From NCBI GenBank assembly GCA_943736015.1, contig OX031059.1:57237159-57301158 (forward strand): DNA of 64,000 nucleotides. The letters are read 5' to 3'. Shown here in pieces: positions 53,961 through 63,768 of this stretch. The translations under genes were made by a program, and so were the position numbers. The notes below the pieces were generated by a model. That model saw only the letters and a list, made by a program, of their open reading frames with translations, was not told the DNA's origin and did no database searches. Position 1 is the stretch's first letter; each line of letters opens with the position of its first letter. This DNA is from Tridacna crocea. Its lineage: Eukaryota; Mollusca; Bivalvia; Cardiida; Cardiidae.

Positions 53961-54181
53961 ACTTTTACCACCCAATTTTATCAACTCTAATAAAGAAGCC
54001 TTTTGAAAACATTGTGGGAAAAGGAGAAAATGCTTGTAGCCAGCATCTTCTCCTATACCCAAAATGTTTTCTACCCTATCAAAGAAAAACTGCATTATTT
54101 TAACCTCTATAGAATTGTCATCTGCATAATGCTTTCTATAGATGGATAGGACTAAAATTTTGCCATGTGGTAAAGAGTTAA
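53961..54181 (+). mobile_element. TH1 MITE
   Basis: CTTTTACCACCCAATTTT to ATGTGGTAAAGAGTTAA. Hairpin dyad altered (GCTTGTAGCCAGC) with a decayed right arm (CTCCTATACCC). Confidence 0.8.
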
Positions 54182-54395
54182 CGCAATAACTGCTACAGTT
54201 ATTCAACGCTTTAAACACATCATTTCTTACTTTTTAAGTTGACTCCACTTGAAAACCATTAAAGCTTTAAAAATGAGTTGGAGCTTCTCATTTGGTAACA
54301 ACGATTAGTTATTACTATGTCAATGCACAGGTCTTTCAGAATATCTGGCTTATAGTGTTGGAAAAAGATCAGGCAGCATGGTCTGTGCAGTCTCT

Positions 54396-54961
54396 TCTTA
54401 TTATACCACGGCAAAATGAATGTTTTCAGGGTTATACTGGAATCAGCATGTCTGTCCGTGTGTCTGTCCATGCGTGCGGCCGTCCGTCTGTGTCCGTACG
54501 TGTGTTTGTCTGTGTACAAAATAGGAGTAATTTTGTGTCGCGAACCGCTCCTACAGTTTTCCTTGAACTGTATTTAGCCCTTTCCCAAACGACAAAATTT
54601 TAGACCAGTCCAAATTGAAAGCACTTGCAGAAGACCAAATAAAATTAACTCAAAAATTGAAATTTGTTTCCAGTAGGGTAGAAAACATTGTGGGAAAACG
54701 AGAAAATGCTGGTTCCCAGCATTTTCTCTTTTTCCCACAATGTTTTCAAACGGCCTCTTTGTCAGGGTCGTAAAAACAAGGGATTGTTTGGTAAAGGGTT
54801 AAACTTTGCACTTATACTGATAATATAATGAAGATTTGCAAAACGCATTTTTCAAGTGTCAACTCTTTGTGAATGTGGAATTATCTCCCCTTGAACTTAA
54901 CATTTTTTTTCTGTCAAAATACTGGCGGGGGTATAAAGTCACGTTCAGTGACAGCTCTAGT
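54396..54961 (+). mobile_element. TATACCCC-type element, interrupted by TH1
   Basis: TTATACCACGGCAAAATGAAT, then a TGTCTGTCCGTGTGTCTGTC tract. After the TH1 insertion, TTATCTCCCCTTGAACTTAA and GGCGGGGGTATAAAGTCACG. The right end is followed by GTGACAGCTCTAG. The copy at 42335 has the same landmarks without an insertion. Confidence 0.6.
54574..54802 (-). mobile_element. TH1 MITE nested in the TATACCCC element
   Basis: TTAGCCCTTTCCCAAACGAC to GTTTGGTAAAGGGTTAA. Hairpin dyad GCTGGTTCCCAGC; the left arm is GGGAAAACGAG. Confidence 0.85.
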
Positions 54962-55092
54962 TTTACTCTGTCCACAAAATTAATACAACTTAGCTGGTTT
55001 CAACACTTTAAGTGTTTGGAGCACCTGTCACATATTGACCAGAAGTAAATAATTACCAGTGTTGAACTGCATTTACTTTCCAATAATATAAT

Positions 55093-55635
55093 TTAAAGGT
55101 GGGTATTTAGAATTTTTAAATCTCACCAAATTAAAAAGATATATATCACTGAAATTCATATGAGAAAATAATACAAATCATCAATAAATAAGATCCATAA
55201 ACTTACAAAAAAAAAATTGATGGTATTCCCTTAAAAGGCTACGTAGCCTCTTAAGGTATTTTTAGATTTCGCGCCAAAAATCAATAAAGCCTTTCGGGAA
55301 TGTCTAGTGACTGGCACGTGACTCATAACTCTTAAACTCCATTACATAACATACATGTAATAATTATTTTCCATAGTGTCTTCTTCGGACGCTATGTTTG
55401 AAACTTCATCTGTGTATTCCTGTATGTAAATGAGGGAATTGATCATCTAAAAATAGAATGTGTCTCCCCTCGTTGTCGACCTTGGCAGAAGTAAATTTCT
55501 AATTTCTCATGTTGTTGGATGGTGTTTGACTACTGGGTTTTTATGAATGAAAGTTAAAAGGCTTTGGGAGTATAAGGATGATTTTTTTGCATTTTTGTAC
55601 AATTTTCATCCCAAAATCTGAAGGGCCACCTTTAA
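55093..55635 (+). mobile_element. TA2 MITE, copy 6
   Basis: TTAA-AGGTGG and CCACCT-TTAA are both perfect. The E2F-type site (TTTCGCGCCAAAA) and GGCACGTGAC E-box are intact. The short frame's start codon is GTG and it ends at a stop after 17 codons. Confidence 0.85.
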
Positions 55636-56011
55636 AAATTCGGTAATTATTACAAAGATGACAATCTTTGCAAAATCTGGCATCTAAGTGCACAGGGGCA
55701 ATATAGGATAGACTGATATTTTATGTAGGTTTCATACTGGTATGTGAGAGATAATGACAATGATGAGGTTATTTCTGTAACACTGTGCCTACAGCTACCT
55801 CTGAAAATATATTCACTGTATTCACCCAAGACAGAAATCAGTGTATAAAAAAGTCATACATTGAATGTTTATGATGATGATGTTGAGTAAAAGAGAAGGT
55901 CTGAAAAATATATTGGCAAATGAGTAAGAGTATTGACATTTGTTCATTGCATAAATTATCTTTTCAGTACTTGTTAGTTGTTAATGCATTGAAACTGCTT
56001 ACTACTAATCC
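55636..56011. other. Non-coding stretch
   Basis: No gene or repeat recognised. Confidence 0.35.
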
Positions 56012-56237
56012 TTAATTTACCACACAATTCTAGAACTGTAACAACCCACAAGGAAAAGACTTTTGAAAATATTGTGAAAAAAAGGTCAGAAATGCTGGAA
56101 ACCAGCATTTTCTTCTGTTCTTGCAAAGTTTTCTACCCGGTCTTAGACAAATTCCATCATTCGAGCCACATTTAAATAGTTGTCTGCACATGTTTTCAAT
56201 TTAGATAGAGCTACATTTTCGTTATGTGATAAAAAGT
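56012..56237 (+). mobile_element. TH1 MITE, diverged
   Basis: TTAATTTACCACACAATTC to CGTTATGTGATAAAAAG. Dyad GCTGGAAACCAGC with mismatched outer arms. Confidence 0.75.
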
Positions 56238-56428
56238 CCGAATAATTGTTCTCTGTTCCAGAGTCAGGTGTATTTATAGCCCTGTCAGGTGCTAATGTTA
56301 TATATAAATCTCAGATCTTTTCCTATTGCACTCTTACTATATATTTGGCAACACCACATGCTGTGGAGACAGAGTACATCATAATCAGGCTGTACAAAAT
56401 ATAATTTCATGACTTGTTTGTGAAAGGG

Positions 56429-56589
56429 TTAACCCTTTACAGAAATGCTGAATCTTGACCACCTTGGGAAAGAGGCCTTTCTCCGATATTTTATATTCTA
56501 TCAAAGAAAAATTGAACCATTGAAATTGTCATCTGAAATTACTTTTTAATTTAGACAAGGCGAAATTATATTGTCTAGTAAAGGATTAA
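56429..56589 (+). mobile_element. TH1 MITE without hairpin, first of a pair
   Basis: TTAACCCTTTACAGAAATGC. GGCCTTTCTCCGATATTTTA shows the palindrome is gone; right end GTCTAGTAAAGGATTAA. The last TTAA (56586-56589) is the first of the next element. Confidence 0.75.
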
Positions 56590-56814
56590 CCCTTTACCTC
56601 ATAAGGCATTTCTATGGCATCTCTAATTGACCCTAAATAGCAGCAAGGATGAAGCTGTTTTTTATGTGTATATGACACCTTTTGATAGCATTGAAAACAT
56701 TGTGGCAATAGGTGAAATTGCTCATGACGAGCAATTTCACCTTTTGCCACAATGTTTTCTAAAGGCTCCTACAAGCAATGTGTAGAAATGAGTATCTATG
56801 GAGTAAAGGGTTAA
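56586..56814 (-). mobile_element. TH1b subfamily MITE
   Basis: TTAACCCTTTACCTCATAAGG to GGAGTAAAGGGTTAA, the inverse of 27284 and 35146. Hairpin GTGGCAATAGGTGAAATTGC with a partner arm that keeps CTTTTGCCAC. Confidence 0.9.
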
Positions 56815-56899
56815 ACTATAGGTATTTCACCCCAGAAAAAGTAAACCACTGTTCTCAGAATCTCTGGTGTCATAACTTGAAAGATTTGTTCCTTAATCC

Positions 56900-57092
56900 T
56901 AAAAGATGCAGCCAAGCATTAAGAAATTGAAACTTGTTTTTCAGAGGAATAGAATACAGATAAAGGAGAAGAATAAAGTTTTTAAAAAAAAAAAAGATGC
57001 CGATTACCAGCATTTTCTCCTGTTTTCAAAATATTTAAAAAGTCTTTTTCTTTAGGTTTGTTAAACATGGGATTATCTTGTAAAGGGTTTAG
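56900..57092 (-). mobile_element. TH1 MITE, strongly decayed
   Basis: Only AAATTGAAACTTGTTTTTC, the right arm TACCAGCATTTTCTCC and GGGATTATCTTGTAAAGGG are clear. A poly-A run (56982) replaces the left arm. Confidence 0.5.
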
Positions 57093-57460
57093 TCAATGAT
57101 GGTATTTTTCCTCATACTATTGGTACTGCTAGATGACTGAGAGAGCATGGGTGGGTACTATTTATATAGAATGATACTGTATTTAATGATAAATGGGAAC
57201 CTAGACATGTGTTTTCTAGATAATATTTCAAATTTCGGGATGCTGCCTACACCACATCAGAGACTAATGAGCCTAGGTTTATTGCTTATAAGATACACCG
57301 GTTTGATAGTAAGGTGGATATGTTGCTTTGATGTTTTGCCTTCAGATTTTGAATGATAATTGCTCAAAGTACATGGAAAGAACATTTTCATTGAGAACAA
57401 GGACTCAAATGCTACATATTTGGTTAGTGTAGATGAAAAAAAAAATCCGATTGTATGCAT
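57093..57460. other. Non-coding stretch
   Basis: No gene or repeat recognised. Confidence 0.35.
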
Positions 57461-57655
57461 TTACCCTTTACTAAGCAATCTGGAGTTTTAATGACCCTGA
57501 GCATGTTGGCTTTAAAAACATTGTAAGGTAATTAGCAATTTCTTCTTTCCCCACAATGTTTTCTATGATTCCCTAAAGAAATCTTGTCATTTTAGTCATA
57601 CTCTAATTTGTAGTGTGGAATTTTGACAATACTCATGTCATTGGTGAAAGAGTTT
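57461..57655 (+). mobile_element. TH1 MITE, hairpin reduced
   Basis: TTACCCTTTACTAAGCAATC to GTCATTGGTGAAAGAG. The centre is shortened to GTAAGGTAATTAGCAATTTC, so only the right arm survives. Confidence 0.65.
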
Positions 57656-57769
57656 ATTATTAGAGCTCCAAGTATATAGGAACAGGACATTTTCAGTAAG
57701 AAGCAGCACCTCCACAGTTGCATTTTGAAGTTAAAAACATTTCTAAGATTACTGGACTGTATCTAGACT

Positions 57770-57988
57770 TTAACCCTTTACCAAATGACAAAATTTTAAA
57801 CTGAACCAAATTGAAAGCATTTGCAGACATTAAAATAAACATAACCCAGATTTGATATTTGTTTCCAGCAGGGTAGAGAACGTTGTGGGAAAAGGAGAAA
57901 ATGCTGGTTAGCAGCATTTTCTTTTTGTCCCACAATGTTTTCAGAAGACTTGGTTGTATGAACCAGGGATTGTTTGGGAAAGGGTTAA
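57770..57988 (-). mobile_element. TH1 MITE
   Basis: TTAACCCTTTACCAAATGAC to GTTTGGGAAAGGGTTAA. Dyad GCTGGTTAGCAGC; the right arm is CTTTTTGTCCCAC. Confidence 0.85.
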
Positions 57989-58061
57989 TTAGATAGACCT
58001 GTATGGATCTAAACTGTATGCAGAAAAAAATTATGTTTGAAACTTCATTGCTGTCTGCCAA

Positions 58062-58310
58062 GCCCCCATAGCTCAGCAGGTAGCTTGCAAGACTTGAGAA
58101 AATTGAGTGCCTGGTTTGACTCCCAATTTCTTCCAGCTGACCATTGTTTCGACAAGGATTATGTGGGAAAGCAGCAAGTGACTTGAGAAAAAGACTTTAG
58201 TACCAGTAAAAGAAACTCAAGGAAAGCAAAGATAATTTTGTGTGCTGGCTGCAGCGAATGTTGAAATAATGTTGAAAACAGTATTCCATACCATACAATC
58301 AATCAATTGA
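58062..58310 (+). mobile_element. tRNA-derived SINE
   Basis: Box A ATAGCTCAGCAGGTAG (58069) and a degenerate box B GGTTTGACTCCC (58113). The body includes CTTTAGTACCAGTAAAAG and the tail is a CAATCAATCAATTG microrepeat. Head type differs from the SINE at 1637. Confidence 0.75.
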
Positions 58311-58400
58311 TAGTCAGGCTAAAAATTACAATACTTAGGCCTGATCAAGTTTGAAACTTTCATTCAACAGATCTGGAGCAGTGAGAGTAATTAGTGTCTG

Positions 58401-58629
58401 TTAACCCATTACCACACAATCCCTACTTTTGACACCCCTTAGAAAGAAGCCTTTAGAAAACATTGTGGGAAAAGGAGAAAATGCTGGTAACCAGCATTTT
58501 CTCCTTTTCCCACAATGTTTTCTACCCTTCACAGAACAAATTCCAAATTTGCAGTCACTTTTATTTTGTTGCCTGCAAATGCATTCAATTTCGACCAGGT
58601 TAAAATATTGTTGTTTGGTAATGGGTTAA
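58401..58629 (+). mobile_element. TH1 MITE, near consensus
   Basis: TTAACCCATTACCACACAATC to GTTTGGTAATGGGTTAA. The hairpin from GAAAACATTGTGGG through GCTGGTAACCAGC to CCCACAATGTTTTC is a perfect inverted repeat. A good reference copy. Confidence 0.92.
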
Positions 58630-58765
58630 ACGTAAGATAATACCGAAAAATTCATGATTTTGAGCTTGGCTGTTTTCGAATAAAATCTGTAGTGGTGCAA
58701 AAACTTGACATTTTGTGGTATATCTGTTATTTCTGAAGATATTTACTTCAAACTTTGACAACTTG

Positions 58766-58993
58766 TTAACCCTTTACCACACAATCCTCACTTTTAACAA
58801 CCAGAGAAAGAAAGCTTGTGAAAACATTGTGGGAAAAGGAGAAAATGCTGGTAACCAGCAGTTTCTCATTTTCACACAATGTTTTCTACCCTTCCCAAAT
58901 CAGATTTCAATTTTTGAGTCACATCTGTTTTGTCATCTGCAAATACTTTCAATTTTGAGGAGACCAACATGTTGTTGTTTGGTAAAGAGTTAA
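58766..58993 (+). mobile_element. TH1 MITE
   Basis: TTAACCCTTTACCACACAATC to GTTTGGTAAAGAGTTAA. Right arm mutated (CAGTTTCTCATTTTCACAC). Confidence 0.88.
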
Positions 58994-59052
58994 CTTTCAT
59001 AAACAGGGCAGGTAACCATCAGAGTATTTTTAAACAGGTATGCCCCTTTTTA

Positions 59053-60486
59053 GCTCACCTGAGCACAACATGCTCAAGGGGAGCTTTTAGGATCACCCGG
59101 TGTCCGTCGTCCGTCAGTGTGTCGTGCATAGTGCGTCGTCAACAATTCTTTAAACATCAACTCCTCCTAAACCGCTGGGCTGATTTGGACCAAACTTGGC
59201 TGGAATGTTCCTTGGGAGGTCCTCTTTAAAAATTGTTCACAGAATTTGATTCCATCAAAAACTCTGGTTGCCATGGCAACAAAATGGAATTTTTTAGGAA
59301 ATTCTTTAAAAATCTTCTCCTCTGAAACCGCTGGTCAGATTTTAAAATAATTTCACAGAGATGTTCCTTAGGTGACCCTTTTCAAAAATTGTTCGTGAAA
59401 TTTTGATCCGTCAAGAAACATGGCTCTGGTGAATGGGGGCTTCTTGCACTATACAGAAATGAAGGAATTCTTAAAAATTCTTCTTCTCTGAAACCACTGG
59501 CCAGATTTTAAAATAATTTCACAGAGATGTTCCTTGGGTGACCCTTTTCAAAACTTGTTCGCGAAATTTTGATCCGTCAAGAAACATGGCTCTGGTGAAT
59601 GGGGGCTTCTTGCACTATACAGAAATGAAGAAATTCTTAAAAATTCTTCTTCTCTGAAACTGCTTGCCAGATTTTAAAATAATTTCAGAGAGATGTTCCT
59701 TGGGTGACCCTTTTCAAAAATTCTTTGCGAAATTTTGATCCGTCAAGAAACAAATGGCTTTGGTGAATGGGGGCTTCTTGCACTATACAGAAATGAAGAA
59801 ATTCTTAAAAATTCTTCTTCTCTGAAACTGCTGGTCAGATTTTGAAATAATTTCACAGAGATATTCCTTGGGTGACCCTTTTCAAAAATTGTTTGCGGAA
59901 TTTTGATCCGTCAAGAAACACGGCTCTGGTGAATGGGGGCTACTTGCACTTTAGGGCAATGAGGAAATTCTTAAAAATTCTTCTTCTCTGAAACGGCTGG
60001 TCAGAATATGAAATAATTTCACAGAGATGTTCCTTGGGTGACCCTTTTCAAAAAGTGTTCATGAAAGTTGGATTCGTCGAGAAACATTGCTCTGGTGAAT
60101 GGGGGCTTCTTGCACTATATGGAAATTAAGAATTTCTTGAAAATTCTTCTTCTCTGAAACGGCTGGTCAGATTAGAAATTTATTTCATGGAAATATTTCT
60201 TGAATGACCTGTTTCAAAATTTGTTCGCGAAAATTTGATAGGTCAAGAAACATGGCTCTGGTGAATGGGGGCTACTTGCACTGTACAGAAATTAAGAAAC
60301 TCCTAAAAATTCTTCTTTTCTGAAACGGCTGGTCAGATTTTGAAAGGACTTTTACAAGTGACCTTTTAAGAATTGCTTGGCAAAATAATGATTTTGTTTC
60401 CAGTGTTTCAATACCTTAAAAAAAAAAGGCTATGTTCCTCTCAAAAATTCAGGTGAGCGATCCAGGGCCATTTTGGCCCTCTTGTT
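59053..60486 (+). mobile_element. PL-B pearl/Helentron-like element, copy 3
   Basis: GCTCACCTGAGCACAACATG at the left, GTCCGTCGTCCGTCAGTG, then about seven units of about 165 bp, then the A-run and AGGCTATG, CAGGTGAGCGATCCAGG and GGGCCATTTTGGCCC plus CTTGTTTT. Uninterrupted. With copy 1 it gives the empty site for the transposon in copy 2. Confidence 0.85.
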
Positions 60487-60558
60487 TTGTCTTAAAATTT
60501 TCACCAAAAATATTGCATTTGCAGCCGAACATTTGCACCTGCATGCGATGCTCTTGTT

Positions 60559-61241
60559 AGCTCCACTGGCGAAAGGCTGGCAGGCTTATGACATGGCCTG
60601 GTGTCTGTCATTGTGTCCGTCCTTGCGTCGGTGCATGTCAGCTTTAATTTAACTCATTACCAAACAACAATATTTTAGGCTTGTCAGAATCAAAACCATT
60701 TGCAGACTACAAAATTTGAAACTTGTTTTGTGAAGAGTATGTTTTCTAAAGGCTTCTATCTCGGCATTATCAAAAGTGGGGGTTTGGTGGTAATGGCTTA
60801 AAACATTGTCTCTGCAAGGACCAATCCAATTTTGATAAAACTTCACAGAAATAATCCTGCCATTATCCTCTTCAGAAGTTGTTGAATGATTTGATTCCTT
60901 CAAAAACTTTGGTTCCCATGGAAACAATAATGGAAAATATTGAAATACCTTTGAAAATCTTCTATACCGAAACCATTAGGCTCAGGGTTACAAAAATTTA
61001 CCTGTAGGCTTATCCAAAAGACCTCTACAAGGTTCCTTCATATCATTGGCCTGGCAAATTATAGCTTTGTGGCCAAAAATGACTTTACCCTGAGGTCATT
61101 ACTTTCTGGTAGGTTTTAATAGTAAAAATTGAGTACATCCTCAAGTTAGAAACTAATTGGCCATTAAGTATTGTATTGTTTGTCATGTAGGGTTTTTACT
61201 TCTTAGCCAATGGAGCCATACATGGCCATCGTGGTCCTCTT
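60559..61241 (+). mobile_element. PL-F pearl/Helentron-like element, copy 2
   Basis: GCTCCACTGGCGAAAGGCTG at the left; TAGCCAATGGAGCCATACAT and GGCCATCGTGGTCCTCTTAA at the right. The internal tandem part is reduced to about one unit. A hairpin-less TH1 is inserted near the left end. Confidence 0.65.
60649..60801 (-). mobile_element. TH1 MITE without hairpin, nested in PL-F
   Basis: TTAA on both sides (60649-60652, 60798-60801). Starts TTAACTCATTACCAAACAAC. TGTGAAGAGTATG joins directly to TTTTCTAAAGGCTTC, so the palindrome is cleanly absent while both ends are intact. PL-F copy 1 supplies the unoccupied sequence. Confidence 0.8.
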
Positions 61242-61480
61242 AATTTCAATGTTTCATACCACTTTTAGTGATATGTAAACCCATAGTATGGGTACAACTC
61301 ATTTACTCATGTTTCCTTGGTTTCACAAGTCTTAAGTTGGTGTTCATACTTCCTTTGCCAAGGCCAAGGAATACTTTTAGTGTTTAAGTTGGACCCTGGT
61401 TCATCCAGGGCTACTGCCACTTCACCAGCATCAACCTAGGGAAAAAATAAACCTTGGTTTCTAGATTAAAAACCCATGAA

Positions 61481-61710
61481 TTAACCCTTTACCACACAAT
61501 GACAACTTTTAACACCATTGAGGAAGAAGCCTTTTGAAAAACATTGTGAGAAAAGGAGAAAATCCTGGTAACCAGTAATTTTTCCTTTTCCCACAATTTT
61601 TTCAACCCTGTCAAGATCAAATCCCATTATTTGAGTCACATTTAAAATGTCATCTGCAAATGCTTTCAATTCGGACAAGGCTAAAATTTTGTCCTCAGGT
61701 AAAGAGTTAT
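61481..61710 (+). mobile_element. TH1 MITE
   Basis: TTAACCCTTTACCACACAATG to CTCAGGTAAAGAGTTAT. Dyad CCTGGTAACCAGT, with one mutated base pair on both sides. Confidence 0.85.
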
Positions 61711-61769
61711 GCACTGATCAACATTATGATCCCATCCAGAGATAATGCAAGGGTGCTTTCTGTTCTCTC

Positions 61770-61985
61770 AACTCCTTGCCAACCAACAAAATTTAAGACT
61801 TAAGTCTAATTTCAAAGCATTTGCAGACGACAACATAAATTTGGCTTCAAAAATGAAATTTGTTCTAGGAAGGGTGAGGAACATTGTGGGAAAAGATGAA
61901 AATGCTGGTTATCTCTTCACACAATGTTTTCAAAAAGCTTTTTCCTCAAGATTATTAAACTCATGATTATTTGGTTAAGAGATGA
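61770..61985 (-). mobile_element. TH1 MITE, right arm shortened
   Basis: CTCCTTGCCAACCAACAAAA to TTATTTGGTTAAGAG. The hairpin breaks after GCTGGTTA (ATCTCTTCACACAATG). Confidence 0.7.
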
Positions 61986-62261
61986 TGAGAAAACTGTGTA
62001 TTAGATGAAAATAGTTTTGAATTACATGTTTTATGCTTAGTGACCATGATTTTTTGGGGGTCGCTGATAATAAAATGCCCAGCTGGACAAGTTTTTGGAT
62101 GTCATACACCATGTCATATGGTTGAACTGGCTTTAGATCTTGGTCATACCCTTTACCAGTAGTATCCATAAACAGTTACACCCATCATTTTTATTGCGAC
62201 TGTTTTGCATCTTGATCTGTTTCTGCATGACAATGATTTTTTTGCTAGAGCTATTAATCTC

Positions 62262-62490
62262 TTAATGCATTACCACACAATCCCTACTTTTGATACCCCT
62301 GAGAAAGACGCCTTTAGAAAACATTATGGGAAAAGGAGAAAATGCTGGTAACCAGCATTTTCTCCTTTTCCCACAATGTTTTCTAATCTTCATAAAACAA
62401 ATGTCAAATTTTTAGTCACTTTTATTTTGTTGTCTGCCAATGCTTTCGATTTGGACAAGCCTAAAATTTTGTCGTTTGGTAACTAGTTAA
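62262..62490 (+). mobile_element. TH1 MITE, near consensus
   Basis: TTAATGCATTACCACACAATC to CGTTTGGTAACTAGTTAA. Hairpin perfect except for CATTATGGG/CCCACAATG. Confidence 0.9.
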
Positions 62491-62722
62491 AACATGACCA
62501 AAATTTTATACTCTGTCCAATTTGAAGGTAATATGTCCAATTTAAAGGTAATGCATTGCTGTTGACAAATTTCGTGTAGCTCAAATAATGACACTGAAAT
62601 TGTTGAAACTATATATGGAAAAGGAGAAAATCCGGGTAACCAGCATTTTCTCCTTTTCCCACGATATTTTCAGAAGCCCTTTTCATAAGGGGTGATGAAA
62701 GGATGGTTTAGTACAAGGATAA
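62491..62722 (-). mobile_element. TH1 MITE, tandem neighbour
   Basis: Begins right after the previous TTAA with ACATGACCAAAATTTTATAC. A 22-bp internal direct repeat (ATGTCCAATTTAAAGGTAAT) lies near 62530. Hairpin dyad CCGGGTAACCAGC. Confidence 0.7.
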
Positions 62723-62763
62723 CAGCTTTGCAAGGAGGTCACAGTATAAAGAACAGTGGCATG

Positions 62764-62960
62764 TTAAATCGTTACCAAATGACAAAATTTTTGACTGGTT
62801 TGAATTGAAAGCACTTGCAAACAGCAACATAAATGTGACAAAAACATTGAAATTTGTTTCAGGAAGAGTAAAAAACCAGCATTTTCTCTTTTTCCCACAT
62901 ATTTTCAATGGGCTTCTTTCAAGGGCCATTAAAAGTCAGAATTGTATTTTAGAGGGTTAA
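62764..62960 (-). mobile_element. TH1 MITE, left hairpin arm deleted
   Basis: TTAAATCGTTACCAAATGAC to GTATTTTAGAGGGTTAA. AGGAAGAGTAAAAAACCAGC shows deletion of the left arm. Confidence 0.75.
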
Positions 62961-63336
62961 AAAGAATTCCACTAAACTAAAATAACTAAAATATACTGCT
63001 TTATTTTATCTTTTATTTTTGTTGCTGAAAAGAAACTCCCGTATGGATAGGTGAACTGGCTGCCAAAATGAAATGAAAAAATGTTTCAGTTCTATAATTT
63101 TTCAAATAGTGTACCAACTTGATAGAAGTATACCATTATTACAGGTGTTCTTACCCATGATATTTTTGCAAGAAATGAAGGGTTGAATGCTCTGGTAGTG
63201 TTCTGATAAATATAACAGAATGATGGACAGATTATATGGCACTAAGCATTCATTCTAGGCCTGCCAAAAATACAGGGAATACATAAGATATTAACAATAA
63301 TGTTTTCTAATTAGCAGCCCTGAAATATACCTGGTC
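62961..63336. other. Non-coding stretch
   Basis: No gene or repeat recognised. Confidence 0.35.
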
Positions 63337-63544
63337 TTAACCCTGATCAACACAAAATGACGATGAAAGCTGTTTAAAACATTGTAGCAAAAGAAGAAAA
63401 TTGCTGGCTACCATCTTTTTGTACTCTTTCCACATATACCAATTTCAAGGCAAATTTCAACGTCATACATCTCTTGTAAATTGTTGTATAGAAATATATG
63501 CTTTCAGTTATAATGGACTAGACAAAAACATTTTTGTTGATTAA
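63337..63544 (+). mobile_element. TH1 MITE, strongly decayed
   Basis: TTAACCCTGATCAACACAAA, AAAACATTGTAGCAAAAG, GCTGGCTACCATC, to TTGTTGATTAA. Its right TTAA adjoins the next copy. Confidence 0.5.
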
Positions 63545-63768
63545 CTGACATTACCAAACAACAAAATTATAGTTTTTAAATTGAAAGCATTTGCAAACGA
63601 CAAAGTAAAAGGGACTGGAAATTTGGAATTTGTTCTGTGAAGGGTAGAAATCATTGTGGAAAAAGGAGAAAATGCTGGTTACCAGCATTTTCTCCTTTTC
63701 CCACAATGTTTTCTACAGGCTTTTTTCTCAGGGTCGTCAAAGGTAGGGATTGTGTGGTAATGGGTTAA
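63541..63768 (-). mobile_element. TH1 MITE, near consensus
   Basis: CATTACCAAACAACAAAATT to GTGTGGTAATGGGTTAA. Hairpin perfect inside (GCTGGTTACCAGC), with GTGGAAAAAGG/CCTTTTCCCAC as the only arm mismatch. Confidence 0.88.

Noticed and set aside
2441..63768. Rho-independent terminators at the many GC hairpins
   Set aside because: The hairpins belong to eukaryotic MITEs, lack the position and T-tract of bacterial terminators, and the window has no prokaryotic gene organisation.
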